This document shows, piece after piece, positions 1 through 9,771 of a stretch of DNA of 64,000 bases; position 1 is the first letter of the stretch; each line of letters begins with the position of its first letter. The notes under the pieces were generated by a model. It searched no databases, had not been told where the DNA came from, and saw nothing but the letters and a program-made list of their open reading frames with translations. The DNA comes from Cyanidiococcus yangmingshanensis (taxonomy: Eukaryota > Rhodophyta > Bangiophyceae > Cyanidiales > Cyanidiaceae), in the NCBI GenBank assembly GCA_013995675.1, contig VWRR01000004.1, forward strand, positions 558,001 through 622,000. Reading direction: 5' to 3'. The position numbers were made by a program, and so were the translations under genes.

Positions 1-72
1 GACGATGTGGGCGGCCGGAAGCGACGCTCGAATGCGGACTCGGCCACACACAAGCCAGACACCATGGTATAG
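1..72 (+). CDS. possible 3' end of a gene cut by the left edge
   Basis: Frame 1 is open from the first base to a TAG at 70-72 and encodes 23 residues, rich in Lys/Arg near its start (GGRKRR) and ending in DTMV. It could be the basic C-terminal tail of a protein whose body lies left of the window. It is too short to identify, and an open frame of this length is expected by chance fairly often. Confidence 0.25.
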   Translation, partial: DDVGGRKRRSNADSATHKPDTMV

Positions 73-647
73 ACACGCATCGGAGTGATTTGGGACTCCT
101 AAACAGGGGCACGCAAACGCATATATCGGTTGGGAAATGTCGGGCTATGTGAATGTGGCGCGAGCAGGGACGAAAGCGCTGTATCATGGGCGGTGGCGCG
201 TCTCCGGCCTAGAGCCCGGTGACTGCTCGCTATGAGCCGATGATATCGCGATGCTGTACGGCCTCTGAAACGCTGATCAGACCGACATAGCCTGGGCTCT
301 GAATTGAGTTCGAATGGTTCCGGAGCTGGCCGGGCGAGCGCTCCTCGTTTCCATCGCTTAGAATCGCATCTGTTGGTCCTCGAGCGCTTCGGTGTAGACG
401 TCGCATCCATGACTCTGACCGGGACGATATGCTTGCATGGAGCATGGACTGTAAAAACCATCAAGATATCGGTTTGAGGGTTGAGTCTCGCTCCAAGCGC
501 ATGCGATTCATCTGCCGTGGCTAGTTCTGACTCGGCTATATCAGTGGTGGCCTTGTTCTGGCGCCGCCGTCATTGTCGACCGGTTGCAGCGTTTTTTAGA
601 TCGAAAACAACGATCCTCTTGGTGTTTCGTCCCCTGTGCGTGGCCTC
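73..647. other. intergenic stretch, no gene recognised
   Basis: I read no conserved protein on either strand. Minus-strand open frames of up to about 120 codons exist but have no recognisable motifs. The 3' part should hold the promoter of the plus-strand gene starting at 648. Confidence 0.4.
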
Positions 648-1049
648 ATGTCCGAGAAAGAAACCTCTTTGCTTGACCAGTTTCGGACGTTCAAGCAACT
701 TCAGGAGTATATTGCGATTGGTCGAGTAGAGCCCTGGGGACGAGGCGCATTCCGCGAGTTTGCCAAGGAACACCCCAAGGAGGCCGCTTGCTTAAGACAA
801 GGTCGGAGAGCTGGTAACTTTGCCGTTATAACGGGCTTGTTTGGTGCGCTGGGGTCTGCTGCTTACACTTACCGGTACGGGCGCTCAGGGATTGGTGCAA
901 CGCTAGCAGCAGGGGCGGGCTTTGCCACAGCAGCCTTGTTGGGAGGGCACGCAGCCATGCTGTACTATTGGGGTGTTGCCCCCGAGATGGAGCCTCTGGA
1001 TGCCAGCATCGTTTTCTTGCGTTGGGTCAAAGATCATCAGTCTGCGTAA
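648..1049 (+). CDS. small two-helix membrane protein, resembles SDH6 of mitochondrial complex II
   Basis: A 133-residue protein. The first ATG in frame is at 648; codons upstream use GTG, so 648 is the natural start. The N-terminal third is soluble and charged. Two hydrophobic segments follow, at about residues 58-78 and 84-108, rich in Gly and Ala, then a short tail with FLRWVKDH. The order (an acidic stretch ending EFAKEHP, then LRQGRR, a Gly/Ala helix, a Tyr-rich turn with YRYGRSG, a second helix and a final Trp-containing tail) resembles plant SDH6, an extra small subunit of succinate dehydrogenase in the inner mitochondrial membrane. That match is from memory and weak. The existence of the gene is better supported than its name. 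Confidence 0.5.
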   Translation: MSEKETSLLDQFRTFKQLQEYIAIGRVEPWGRGAFREFAKEHPKEAACLRQGRRAGNFAVITGLFGALGSAAYTYRYGRSGIGATLAAGAGFATAALLGGHAAMLYYWGVAPEMEPLDASIVFLRWVKDHQSA

Positions 1050-1106
1050 CTAGAGCGAATTACGGCTACCTGGTCGGTTCAGGAGAGTCATCCGTTGAGA
1101 ACAGCG

Positions 1107-1548
1107 CTCCAGTGGGTGCGAGTTTGTGCCGAAGAAAAGCTCAGAAGCTATTGGACCGGACCTGAGGTCTACCTACGCCTCGGTGACGCCCGCATACAAC
1201 TTGTCCTCGTGTACTAAATTGGATGTATGCGCTGGTGGACTAGAAGCGGTCGCACATACATTCGAGCACAACAGGTACATGTTGCTCTCCGAACACAGCT
1301 CCGTCTCTCACAGAGCATTCATCGTCGCACACGCGTCTTTTATGGTTTGATGGTCAGGATTGTTGAACTGCTCAAACGAGAGAGAACACGTCTTATGACG
1401 CTACTTGGCACGACTTTATCGAGAAAAAGATGAGGATTCAGCGCTTCTAGACGCGGACTCGGCATTCGCTGACGACAAGCGGTGGCTCGATGCTCGTTCA
1501 GTCGTCAAGTTCATCACCGATCTGGTCTTTCAAACAAACCAGTGCTAG
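1107..1548 (+). other. possible frame-broken coding region, unidentified
   Basis: Two protein-like stretches lie on the plus strand in different frames. One, 1107-1217, contains WVRVCAEEKLRSYWTGPEVY and ends at TAA. The other, 1399-1548, is rich in acidic residues (YREKDEDSALLDADSAFADD), then reads VVKFITDLVF and ends at TAG. Between them a third frame carries a basic helical stretch (MVRIVELLKRERTRL). This looks like one small helical protein interrupted by indels, but no family is recognised. Its end would overlap the convergent GLTP gene by about 50 bases. Confidence 0.3.
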
Positions 1549-2188
1549 CTGACGCAGATCAGCGCATGTTCTTCGACAATAACGCTCCAGGTTGTTGGAA
1601 TTATACAGATCGACGAGAATATCGAGGCGTGGCTCGATCGCCTTCAAGAAGCGTTTCATCTGAACTAAGACGAACTGTTCGTCGGCGTGAATTCTTCGAA
1701 CGAAACCAGTTCGGTTCGGTACAAATCGATGCAGATTTTCAGCCACCTTGCGCACAATATAGGGATGACAGGGCCGGAGCGTCTTTCGATAAGAATGATA
1801 GACGCAAAGCTCCAAGTCGGCATCCTCAACGAACATCTGCAGAAGCATGTACACAAATTGCATCGCGCGTTTCATCCAGAGGATGTGTTCGGTTCCTTCA
1901 CCCATTCCGGTAGAGTTCAAGCCAGTGCGATGTGCGGTTAGACTCGGCGTCAACCAAACGCTGCAGTGTGCGGCATCCATGCTTTGTGCAACTCCGACGG
2001 ATGCCCCCTACATGGTTTCGAATATCAATTTTGATGATTCTAAAGGCAGGACCGAGTGCGTCGATAACGCTCAGCAAACTTAACATTCCCTCGCAAAAAT
2101 CCTCTGCGATAATCTCGCTTTTGTCTGTGACAGCGCATGTTCTCCCAGCTTTGCACGATGCGCAGCGACTCGACTTGAACAGCGACCG
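1498..2188 (-). CDS. glycolipid transfer protein (GLTP) domain protein
   Basis: An all-helical lipid-transfer protein that should move a glycosphingolipid or related lipid between membranes in the cytosol. The N-terminal half reads DALGPAFRIIKIDIRNHVGG, matching the GLTP helix that carries the headgroup-binding Asp, then TLQRLVDAE. After a +1 frame change near 1900-1905, the second half reads ILWMKRAMQFV (the Trp typical of GLTP rather than of CPTP/ACD11), then YRKTLRPCHPYIVRK with the conserved His. It ends at 1498. No ATG opens the 5' frame before 2086, yet the frame is protein-like back to about 2188 (DKSEIIAEDFCEG), so the true start is hidden by another frame change or a small upstream exon. 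Family assignment is firm; the exact ligand is not. Confidence 0.72.
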
Positions 2189-2377
2189 GGGTTAGATTCT
2201 CTGAAAGGACAGACGCTTCGCGTGATGATCTCTGCTCTTCAGAGGCCGGCAATTCGTCACCGAGCGCAGACTGGTGAACCAATGCCGGGGCCTAGGTGCC
2301 TTTTGCCTTCGGCGCTCATTCGATGGGGAGACCCCTTCCGTTTCGAATCATGAGCGGGGCGCTGCCCGAATAGTTTG

Positions 2378-2830
2378 CGCAAGGGCAGCTTGCTTGGGAG
2401 GAGGCCACTACGACGATTATCGGGTTTTCGCTCAGGAGGTTCCATTTCAGAGTCCGGAGACCGCAGAGGGTTCTCGATCAAGTGTCGATCCATTCGGGTT
2501 TGACGAGAAATCCAAGCTCGCTGGGACGTTTTCAAGCGACTCGCGGTTGAAATCATCCCGCGAGAAGACCGCAGAACCAATATTCACGTATCTTCTCAGG
2601 TGGCCGCCGCTTCGTTGACGCTCCTGCGATTGTGAACTCTCCACACCGAGTTCCGAGAAGACTCGACGGCTGGAACGCGAGTCAAACGAGGCTCTTTCGG
2701 AGAAAGCATCCAACGCATCGTCGAATCGGAGCGAGCGCTCGCGCGGAGCAGACTGCGTTTGTACGCCATCCTCAACAAAAGGGCTTGCTCTTTCGGAGTT
2801 TCGCCATCTCGAGCAGGTACCAACGTCATC
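2378..2830 (+). other. possible frame-broken plus-strand coding region, unidentified
   Basis: A protein-like reading runs along the plus strand with few interruptions. It begins FAQGQLAWEEATTTIIGF, continues RRPQRVLDQVSIHSG, moves +1 near 2497 to REIQARWDVFKRLAVEIIP, and continues to SLTLLRL. It then meets an in-frame TGA at 2633-2635 and goes on in the same frame to ESIQRIVESERALARSRLRL. The helix-forming, heptad-like composition suggests a real alpha-helical protein. I do not recognise it. It runs into the 3' end of the convergent gene at 2826. Confidence 0.3.
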
Positions 2831-3593
2831 TGTTCGGAAACGGCGCCTGCACCGGCGGTGTCACCGGCGCCAACTCGTGCTCAGGGACTGGTTGGTTCGC
2901 GTCCCCTTCTAGGCCAGAGAAAAACGTCCCCTGTGCAAGTCTATACACCACCAGAAATGAGATGCCGCTGGATAGTACCGAAAAGGCACTCATGACAGTA
3001 TAAAGCTCTATCGAGCGCCACCCAAGCATATACAATGTCAAAATTGAAACCAAGACCTGAACCGCCATGGTCAGCAACGCGAGCCTGCCAGCGCGGATCC
3101 AACGTGGCCAGCGACTCGCTTGCCAAGAGCCGACTCTCAGCACGGCCGGTAAAACATCCAACGCGTGCGGTTGCTCGACAGCTGGCAAAACGAAGTTTGT
3201 CGCCGAGTAAGAGCGACGCCGTCTCAGTTCGTTTATCTCATCCTGTTCACTGTTCTTTAACCAGGATGACTCGGAATTTTTCCGGTAATCGACGGTCGCA
3301 GCCAGTTCAAGCACACCATCCTGAGCGGTCCTGGAATCGCCAGACGCGTGCGCTGACGCAGCCGGAGAACGTTCCACTACTCCGAGAGAGTCCTCGCGTT
3401 CAGCGCCAACGCCAGCAGTCTTGTTGTGCGCTCCGGAAGCCGCCTCGCCCGAGGGGACGCCAAAACACCGTAGAACTCGACCCCGAAGACACAACCAGTT
3501 CAGGAGCAACCCTGGTCCATGACTATTTAACTCATCTTGCTCAGACTTATGGACCCTTTTTGAACGATCATAGGCAACTGCTGCCTCTCGCAT
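2826..3593 (-). CDS. predicted membrane protein with two C-terminal helices
   Basis: A 255-residue protein starting with ATG at 3593. Residues 1-125 are polar and low in complexity and contain the near-repeat SEQDELN (17-23) and SEQDEIN (116-122). A basic stretch, RRRRSYS, follows. Two hydrophobic helices at about 171-192 and 196-219 are separated by a four-residue turn, giving a hairpin. The tail is Pro-rich. No family is recognised with confidence. An Arg-rich segment before a helical hairpin occurs in some plastid membrane proteins, but I would not name one. The single open frame of this length with an ordered hydrophobicity pattern argues for a real gene. Confidence 0.5.
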   Translation of the reverse strand: MREAAVAYDRSKRVHKSEQDELNSHGPGLLLNWLCLRGRVLRCFGVPSGEAASGAHNKTAGVGAEREDSLGVVERSPAASAHASGDSRTAQDGVLELAATVDYRKNSESSWLKNSEQDEINELRRRRSYSATNFVLPAVEQPHALDVLPAVLRVGSWQASRWPRWIRAGRLALLTMAVQVLVSILTLYMLGWRSIELYTVMSAFSVLSSGISFLVVYRLAQGTFFSGLEGDANQPVPEHELAPVTPPVQAPFPNR

Positions 3594-3689
3594 CTTCGAT
3601 ACCAGTATCAGAGCAATACTCCAGGGCGTCTTGGCGGTCTGCGTCGAGCATCGAGCCCTGCATTTGATCGCGACACACGTTCGCGTAAC

Positions 3690-4110
3690 GCGCGCGCGCC
3701 CATAGTCGGAGGGTGTCGTCGCCCCCAGGGTGTCTATCTCTTGGGGGCGGAAAACGCGGCGGCGGTGGCCCGCGCACGCTCCAGCGCCGCGACGCCGATC
3801 ACGAACGATTCACGGCCGTGCACAGCAAGCTGCTGGGGCATGGCGTCGTCCTCGATCCCCTGGCCCCATCACCAGCCAGGGGGCCCAAGGACGAGCCGTT
3901 CGCTTCCGCAGGCTTGGCGCCGATGGCGATGATCGGCTGGCGCCACGGGTCGGTGTTGAGGCGCGTTGCTCTCGCGCGCCATCGTGACATCGCTGTTTGC
4001 ATGAACGCGGGACGCCGCGCAGGCCGCTTTGCGTGCGCATCATGAAACCCGTCGTGCTGGATCGAATCAAGCTGGTTGGGGCGCGGCGTAACGCGCTGGC
4101 GCCAAACGCG
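3690..4110. other. GC-rich patch without a recognised gene
   Basis: By eye this stretch is far richer in G and C than its surroundings, with runs such as CGCGCGCGCC, GCGGCGGCGGTGG and CAGGGGGCCC. Several frames are open on both strands, as expected in GC-rich DNA. One minus-strand reading combines WRQPIIAIGAKPAEANGS with MPQQLAVHGRESFVIGV in an adjacent frame and looks protein-like, but I recognise no family. It lies directly upstream of UBR7. Confidence 0.4.
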
Positions 4111-4139
4111 TTCCCCAACGACGGGTAAGCTGAGGCGTT

Positions 4140-5135
4140 ATGGGGCCAGCGAAGGACCCTCTTGATGTAGACGACGATGCATCGGATGTCGTAACCTTGG
4201 AAGACGTGGTGAATGCCGCGTGCCCCGAACATGAATGGCAGTGCAGTCGAGTTCGGGCTCGCCCAGATCGAGCAGAGGCGCTTGTAGTGTGTCGCACTTG
4301 TACGGCTGGGCCAGAGGGGCCGGCAAACGAAGAAAGGACTCCTATTATTGTGTGCCAAGCTTGTGCCGAGGCCTGCCACGCCGAGCACGAGACGTTCGCG
4401 CTCGGGAACAGGCACGGCTTGCAATGTCAGTGCAGTCCTCCACTCTGTGCACTGAGTGACGCCACGGGCGTGCAGGTGCCAGCATCGCAATTGTTGTGGT
4501 TGCGGGAGCATCACAACGCCCGGAACAGGTTCTGCGTATGCGATACGGAGTATACCGGTGAAGAGGATGGCGTTATGTACCAGTGTATCGGGTGCGAGGA
4601 CTGGTTCCATTTACGATGCCTCGCTGGCCTCGAGCAAGCCGAGGCCAGGCCCGGAGAGCTGCTGGTCTGTACGGCCTGCATGAGTGGCGACGGCGCGCTG
4701 GCCCAATGGGCGCGTGTGGCTGCGCTTGAGGGATCTCAGGCCCAGCCGTTTTGTTTCGCCAAGATGCCCCAAGTCACAACGGGAACAACATCTTCCTCTC
4801 GAGGGGTGCCGACGCTTATTCATGTTGATCAACTAGGAACGGCCATATGCTCCTGTGAATCTTGCGCCCCGTTCCGAGAGGATGCCCACTTGGACTGGGT
4901 CCTTGATGATGAGAACGCTGCAGTCGGAGGCGCCGAGACGGAGCCAACTCCTTTCCCACCATCTGTACTAGGAAACCGTATGCTCGAGCTCGAGTACGCG
5001 CACACCTGGCAAGCGGCAAAGCAGCGACTATATAGCTTGTTCCGAGAATGTGCCCGAGAGAACAGGGTGGTAACGGAACGGGATGTTCGACTGGCTCTCG
5101 CGGACATCCAACGGGAGATCGGACAAACCCGATAG
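4140..5135 (+). CDS. UBR7: UBR7-type E3 ubiquitin ligase (UBR box and PHD finger)
   Basis: A 331-residue protein, ATG at 4140. The N-terminus reads VVTLEDVVNAACPEHEW as in UBR7, where this helix precedes the UBR box. A Cys/His-rich zinc region spans about residues 28-110, with VCRTCTAG, VCQACAEACHAEHE and LQCQC. A PHD finger follows at about 131-183, with FCVCDTEY, MYQCIGCEDWFHLRCL and VCTACM, the standard Cys4-His-Cys3 order. The C-terminal part ends in a helical segment. UBR7 proteins (Mlo2 in fission yeast) are nuclear E3 ligases that bind chromatin through the PHD finger. The protein is shorter than the human one, mainly in linkers. The domain order makes the assignment secure; the substrate is not shown by sequence. 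Confidence 0.9.
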   Translation: MGPAKDPLDVDDDASDVVTLEDVVNAACPEHEWQCSRVRARPDRAEALVVCRTCTAGPEGPANEERTPIIVCQACAEACHAEHETFALGNRHGLQCQCSPPLCALSDATGVQVPASQLLWLREHHNARNRFCVCDTEYTGEEDGVMYQCIGCEDWFHLRCLAGLEQAEARPGELLVCTACMSGDGALAQWARVAALEGSQAQPFCFAKMPQVTTGTTSSSRGVPTLIHVDQLGTAICSCESCAPFREDAHLDWVLDDENAAVGGAETEPTPFPPSVLGNRMLELEYAHTWQAAKQRLYSLFRECARENRVVTERDVRLALADIQREIGQTR

Positions 5136-6248
5136 GCACATATCGACTGAACGATATATTCCAGGAACCGCTTGCTTATCTCATCGCAAGGAAGGGAATT
5201 GAGATAAGTTAAGACGTGATTAAAACCTGCTTTCCGGTTTACTGAAGATCGTTTTGGCTTGTTCCGCCCACGGCAGTTCGGCTCGCTCTGGTCGCAGATC
5301 TGAGCGCCAGCGTCTCACGTCACCTCTTGACTTCACAAACAAACACGTTGCTGGGCTCTCCCTGTCTACGCGTTCCAAACGAGACTGGACAGTACAGACC
5401 ACCAAAAGTGTGCCTGCCCAACGCCTGCAAACGAGCCCTGTCTCGACCGCGCGAGCGTCGGGGCTGTTCCGAACACCCAGACGCTCGAACCAGGTTACCT
5501 CCTCGAGTCGCTCCTACTCTGAAACCCCTGCCCTCTACTTACTCCTCTGTCGCATCCTTCGTCGCTTGCGCTTCAAACGACGCATTCGCTTTTTCTTCCA
5601 CTTGGCACGCATGATACACGCGCTGAACGAAAAGACTCGTTACGCGACGTGCAGTTGCTGTACAGTCCCGATACAAGAACTGACGTATCTGCAGGCGCGG
5701 CGCTCGGGCACTGCTCGGTGCCGCGGCGACGATGTCACGATCGCACAACGTGTGACACAACCACCGAGCGCAGGTTGCCGCAATCGATACGCGTTCCGGT
5801 AGGCGACGAGTGCCCGGCAGTGCCACCGCTTGAAGTGTTTGCCGAATAAATGATTTGGAAATATCGATGATATTCCAGAGAGCGAGTTCTGTACGAGCTT
5901 CTTCCAAAACTCCGACCCTGTACACACGAGTGTAACACCAGGTTTCTCTTCTGAGCAAGCAGATCTCGATCCTTTTTGATGCATTCAATTCAAATCAGAA
6001 CTTGAAGCGTGTTGGCCTAGTGGAGATACCTCAGCGGATGCTCGACCCTGTTTCCGAAACCAAGTTCAATTTTACCATATGCTTTGCCAGAAGGCGGGCA
6101 CCAAATGCGCACCGCGGAACGATGATGCCTGGCTGCGTCACGGCAAATGGATTGGATCGTGACTGCGGTCTGCCTGCGCATGGGTGGCCCTTGGCCATAG
6201 CCTCATTCTTCGAGACGACTCGTCTGCCTGAGGACCGCTCATTACGGC
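5136..6248. other. gap with weak coding traces
   Basis: The most protein-like trace is on the minus strand at 5539-5988: a helical 149-codon frame containing SKSFIRQTLQAVALPG and AATCARWLCHTLCDRD. It has no in-frame ATG, so if it is a gene its start lies in another frame. The plus-strand frame from about 6002 shows FFETTRLPEDRSLRHA shortly before the small open frame at 6249, and the two may belong together. No family is recognised in either. Confidence 0.25.
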
Positions 6249-6401
6249 ATGCCGTTGAGGGGCCTCAGCAACCGTGTCCTGGAAGCAATCGAGCGAGCAT
6301 CGCAAACAACAGTTCGGATCATCGACCAAATGGGCTCCATGTTTGAAGTTGGAGCCATAAATGCCCTGCGGAATGCTTGTGCTTTCTTTGAATCTCTGTA
6401 A
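6249..6401 (+). CDS. short helical open frame of 50 residues, unidentified
   Basis: ATG at 6249, TAA at 6399. The peptide is strongly helix-forming with a heptad-like pattern (VLEAIERASQTTVRIIDQMG, then FEVGAINALRNACAFFESL). It looks more like the C-terminal helix of a small protein than like random sequence. An upstream plus-strand frame at 6189-6246 (FFETTRLPEDRSLRHA) could be its N-terminal part after a frame change. No family is recognised. Confidence 0.3.
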   Translation: MPLRGLSNRVLEAIERASQTTVRIIDQMGSMFEVGAINALRNACAFFESL

Positions 6402-6867
6402 AGGAAACAACAATGCATAGTGTCGTAGCGAGGATACGCTTACCCCCGAACACAATCGCCTGAAAAAAAGGTTTGTACGTTCCATGCGGTAGGCATTGAG
6501 TCGGCCCAGCTCATTCCCTGGAATCTATCACCTGCTCGAACATCAACCGCAAGCCCAAATACCCTTCCCGAAACGAGTACCAAGGCAGCAAGCCCATGCT
6601 CGAGCTCACAACAGGGACGCGGATCCGCACCCCTAGGTCTGGTCGCTCGCGGAAAGGGCAAACGACGCCATCGTCGGTCCCGACCGATGCGGCCCGGTCT
6701 CTAATCGCCATGAAGCATTTCTCAGACCGAGGCTGCAGGTCAAGCCTCAGCGCTCTACTGCCGATCTTCGGAGTCTTTTGTGACCACGAGACGCCATCGT
6801 TTTTGTTTTTGAAAAAAGCACCTGATTTATCTCGGCTTTGGGAGTATCCGCACCAGCGTTCGAGCGA
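6402..6867. other. intergenic region upstream of SAM50
   Basis: No recognisable protein on either strand. The segment near 6796-6820 is T- and A-rich (ATCGTTTTTGTTTTTG followed by a run of A) about 50 bases before the SAM50 start, and may belong to its promoter or leader. Confidence 0.35.
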
Positions 6868-8491
6868 ATGGCTCCCGGCAGAGACCAGGCAGGACAGGCG
6901 CCACGAGATCTCAATGGCTCTCTGCGTGATATTCTTCGCGAGACCGTGCGTCTGCAACAGATTATTATTCGAGGTGCAGAACGAACCCAATTAGATTATG
7001 TTCAAAATATTCTCGATGCGTCGCTTTCTCCGGGTCCAAGTGCGAGTTCAGAGTCGGAAAAGGCTGACGATGCACTGACACTGGAGCAGCTCCTTGACCG
7101 TGCCTCGCTGGCCACGGAGCGACTGCGACAGACAGAGTGTTTTCGCGCAGTCGACATCCTGATCGACGAGTCTGCCCAGACTGAGTCTGGTGTAGCGAAC
7201 ACGATTGCTTTGCCTTGTGAGGCTGTTGTCACTTTTCGGGAGGCGCCTCCGTTTTCTCTGCGTGTCGGTGCCTCCACGGATACGCGCACCGGGGAGACGT
7301 CTCTCGAACTGGACGGTGGCCTCATTAACTTTACAGGAGCTGGCGATTCTCTGCATTGTCAACTTGGTGCAGGCCTTGGAGCCTCAGGTATCGCCATCAC
7401 AAGCTTGAGTGGTCTCGCCGCTCTGGTGCATCCGAACCGCTACCTTTTCTCGAAACAGACAGCGAGCAATCGCCTCTCGTTTGGCTGGAGGAAGCCGCAT
7501 CCATGGGGCTTGTTGGACACGCTTGCGACGGCGAGTTTTGAGAGTGCCCTCTTGAATCGATTGGATACCAGTTCGTATAGCGAGTTTCAGCGCAGCTTCG
7601 AGGCCGGTATCCAGACACCCGTTGGGCGTTTCGCCTATGAGTGCAGCTGGCGCGAGCTAGGACAGGTAGCCCCTCACGCCAGCATGAAAGTGCGTGAACA
7701 GGCTGGGCATTCTGTCAAAAGCTCTATCAAATATGCATGGATGCAAGACAGCCGGGACGACTCGTTGGCGCCACGTGAAGGCACGGCTTCTCAGTGGAGT
7801 TGTGAGCTCTCGGGGATTGGCGGCGATCCAGCGACTCGTTTTCCTGCGAAGCGAAGTCTCATGGCAATGGCATGCTCCGCTGGCAGCGGGCCATGTTGAT
7901 GAGGAAGCAAGCGTTGCAGACGAGCCAAACGAGGTCTCTGCCGACACCCAAGCCATGATGGCCAGTGCAAGGTCGCCACTGATTTTCTCGATCGGCGCCC
8001 AAGCAGGGATCATTGTTCCATTGCAGCGATTTCTAATCAGGTCGAGCAAACACAAAGGCGAGTACGGTGGCTCGTCAGGCTATGGAGCATTCCGACCCCG
8101 AATCTGCGACCGCTTTTTCATTGGCGGCAGCATGAATACGTTCCGTGGTTTTCGGAATCGTGGTCTCGGACCGAGTGCTGACGGAGATGCCATCGGTGGC
8201 GATGTCTATTACAAGCTCGGAATCCACTTGGGTGTTCCAATGCCGATCAACGCGCTCGCCCGCTCGTTAGGTCTACAGTTCCACACGTTCTGCACGGCAG
8301 GCGACTGTCGCGAATGGTCGGATGTGGTTTCCTGGCGACATGGATGGCGTCTCTCAGCAGGTCTCGGACTTGCATTTTGCACGAGTTTGGGTCGTTTAGA
8401 ACTCAACTGGGTACGTGCGCTTCGACGCAGCGCCGGAGATCGTTTCGACGAAGGTTTCTCGATATCCTTCTTTCAGACGTTCTCTCCCTAG
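6868..8491 (+). CDS. SAM50: SAM50/TOB55, Omp85-family beta-barrel assembly protein of the mitochondrial outer membrane
   Basis: The core of the sorting and assembly machinery, which inserts beta-barrel proteins into the mitochondrial outer membrane. The ATG at 6868 is the first in frame. A single POTRA domain is suggested by residues about 60-130 (ATERLRQTECFRAVDILID). The rest is a beta-barrel with alternating strands. Near the end come the Omp85 signature FIGGSMNTFRGFRNRGLGP, DAIGGDVYYKLGIHLGVPMP and GRLELNWVRALR, ending GFSISFF as in SAM50. The reading frame moves +1 near 7825-7840, between LSGIGGD and LVFLRSEVSWQW. The 1624-base span is one base over a multiple of three, and the result is about 540 residues. 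Plastid Toc75/OEP80 are relatives, but the C-terminal motifs and single POTRA favour SAM50. Confidence 0.88.
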
Positions 8492-9771
8492 ATCTTGTAC
8501 CTTATTGCACCCGATCGAATTGTTCCGAGCGTTCGTGAAGGAGCGTCGCTTTTTATCCATCCATCAAGTTTGATCGAGGCTGGTCTGCTGCAGTCTATAC
8601 CAGGATGCGGCGCTTGCACTGATAGGGACCATCTCCAGCAACAACGAAAGGTACAGCGAAGATCGAATCGCTGGCCGTTGGCCAGAACAGGACGAGGTGG
8701 CTGACTGAATGACCCGTCGTGTGTCCGCACCTTTCGTTCATGTTCCCATCGACATGGCTCGGTTTTCTTAAAATTGATGAAGAAAGAAATGGCTCGACCG
8801 AGTCCACACATGCAACCGAGATCCAAAGAACAGATCACAGAGAAGAAACGGACGTCATGGGTCGACTGTCGACCGCGGTTCCACGGATGACGTGCTCTTG
8901 TCCTAGGGCTTGCAAGGGTTTACTTCGCGTCCGCTTCACTGGCACGGCACCAAAGACGAGCACTGCAGCTTCTGGCTCCGAGGATCATTAGAATGGGTCG
9001 TCTAAAGCGGCCCTTCGTGGCCAAGCGGGTCGATTCGGGTGACCCAAAGCCATGATCGACTGGCGTGTCGAAGCGCGACGGAATGATTCGCCAACTGCCT
9101 CCTGCGTGTCGACCGGGATACCGTTTTCCCTCATGGAAGGGATTCAATGGACTTGCCCAGCGTTTCTATCTGTCGATACTGCTGAATTTAATGCAGCGTT
9201 TCTGGAGCGAGGTGTGCAGACAACGCCCGTTCTCGACAGGGAAAAACGCATCCATTTGCGACCATGCACCTCCGTCTGCACGCTGCATCATCCTGAATCT
9301 ATGTCGGTGAATGCTACGAGCCTCAGATAGACGACCAGGATGAGCAACCGAGTACGCTTGGTTCATTCGTCGTTGGCCCAAACTCGCAGTCTAGACGAGA
9401 ATCCGAACGCATCGGTCGGCAGAAGCTTTCCACTCGGACTCTCAGAGGCCCTGTCCGCCGAGCTGTTCTTGAAAATGATGACTAAAGGCGGAGCCGAAGC
9501 TCCGAATGGAGCACAGGTGCCAGTTCCATGCCACGGAAAAGTACGCTTTGCCAGAGGAGTTCTCCTGGAACATACATCCGAAACGCATCGTCTTTGGTGG
9601 ACGCGTCGCAAAGCCAGGGCCGACTTGGCCGCACTCACCACAAACCGTTACTGCTCCGAAAGGACCGCGTTGCAGCACCTACTCAGAGTGTTCGAGTTCG
9701 AAATGCGGTTTTTCTGGTGGCGTTCGAATAGTGGTCATGAAAATAACTCGACGGAGCGAAAGAGCTACGTG
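8492..9771. other. gap with weak coding traces before the J-protein gene
   Basis: A plus-strand open frame at 9083-9310 begins with ATG and contains YRFPSWKGFNGLAQRFYLSI. Another, from ATG 9340, shows SFPLGLSEALSAELFLKM and is in frame with the J-domain start at 9772. Either may be part of a small gene or of an N-terminal extension of the J protein. No family is recognised. The first 500 bases hold nothing I can support. Confidence 0.25.

Noticed and set aside
3810-4610. 266-codon minus-strand open frame overlapping the start of UBR7
   Set aside because: It lies opposite a clear UBR7 coding region and the GC-rich patch; it has no recognisable motifs and is a shadow of GC-rich sequence.
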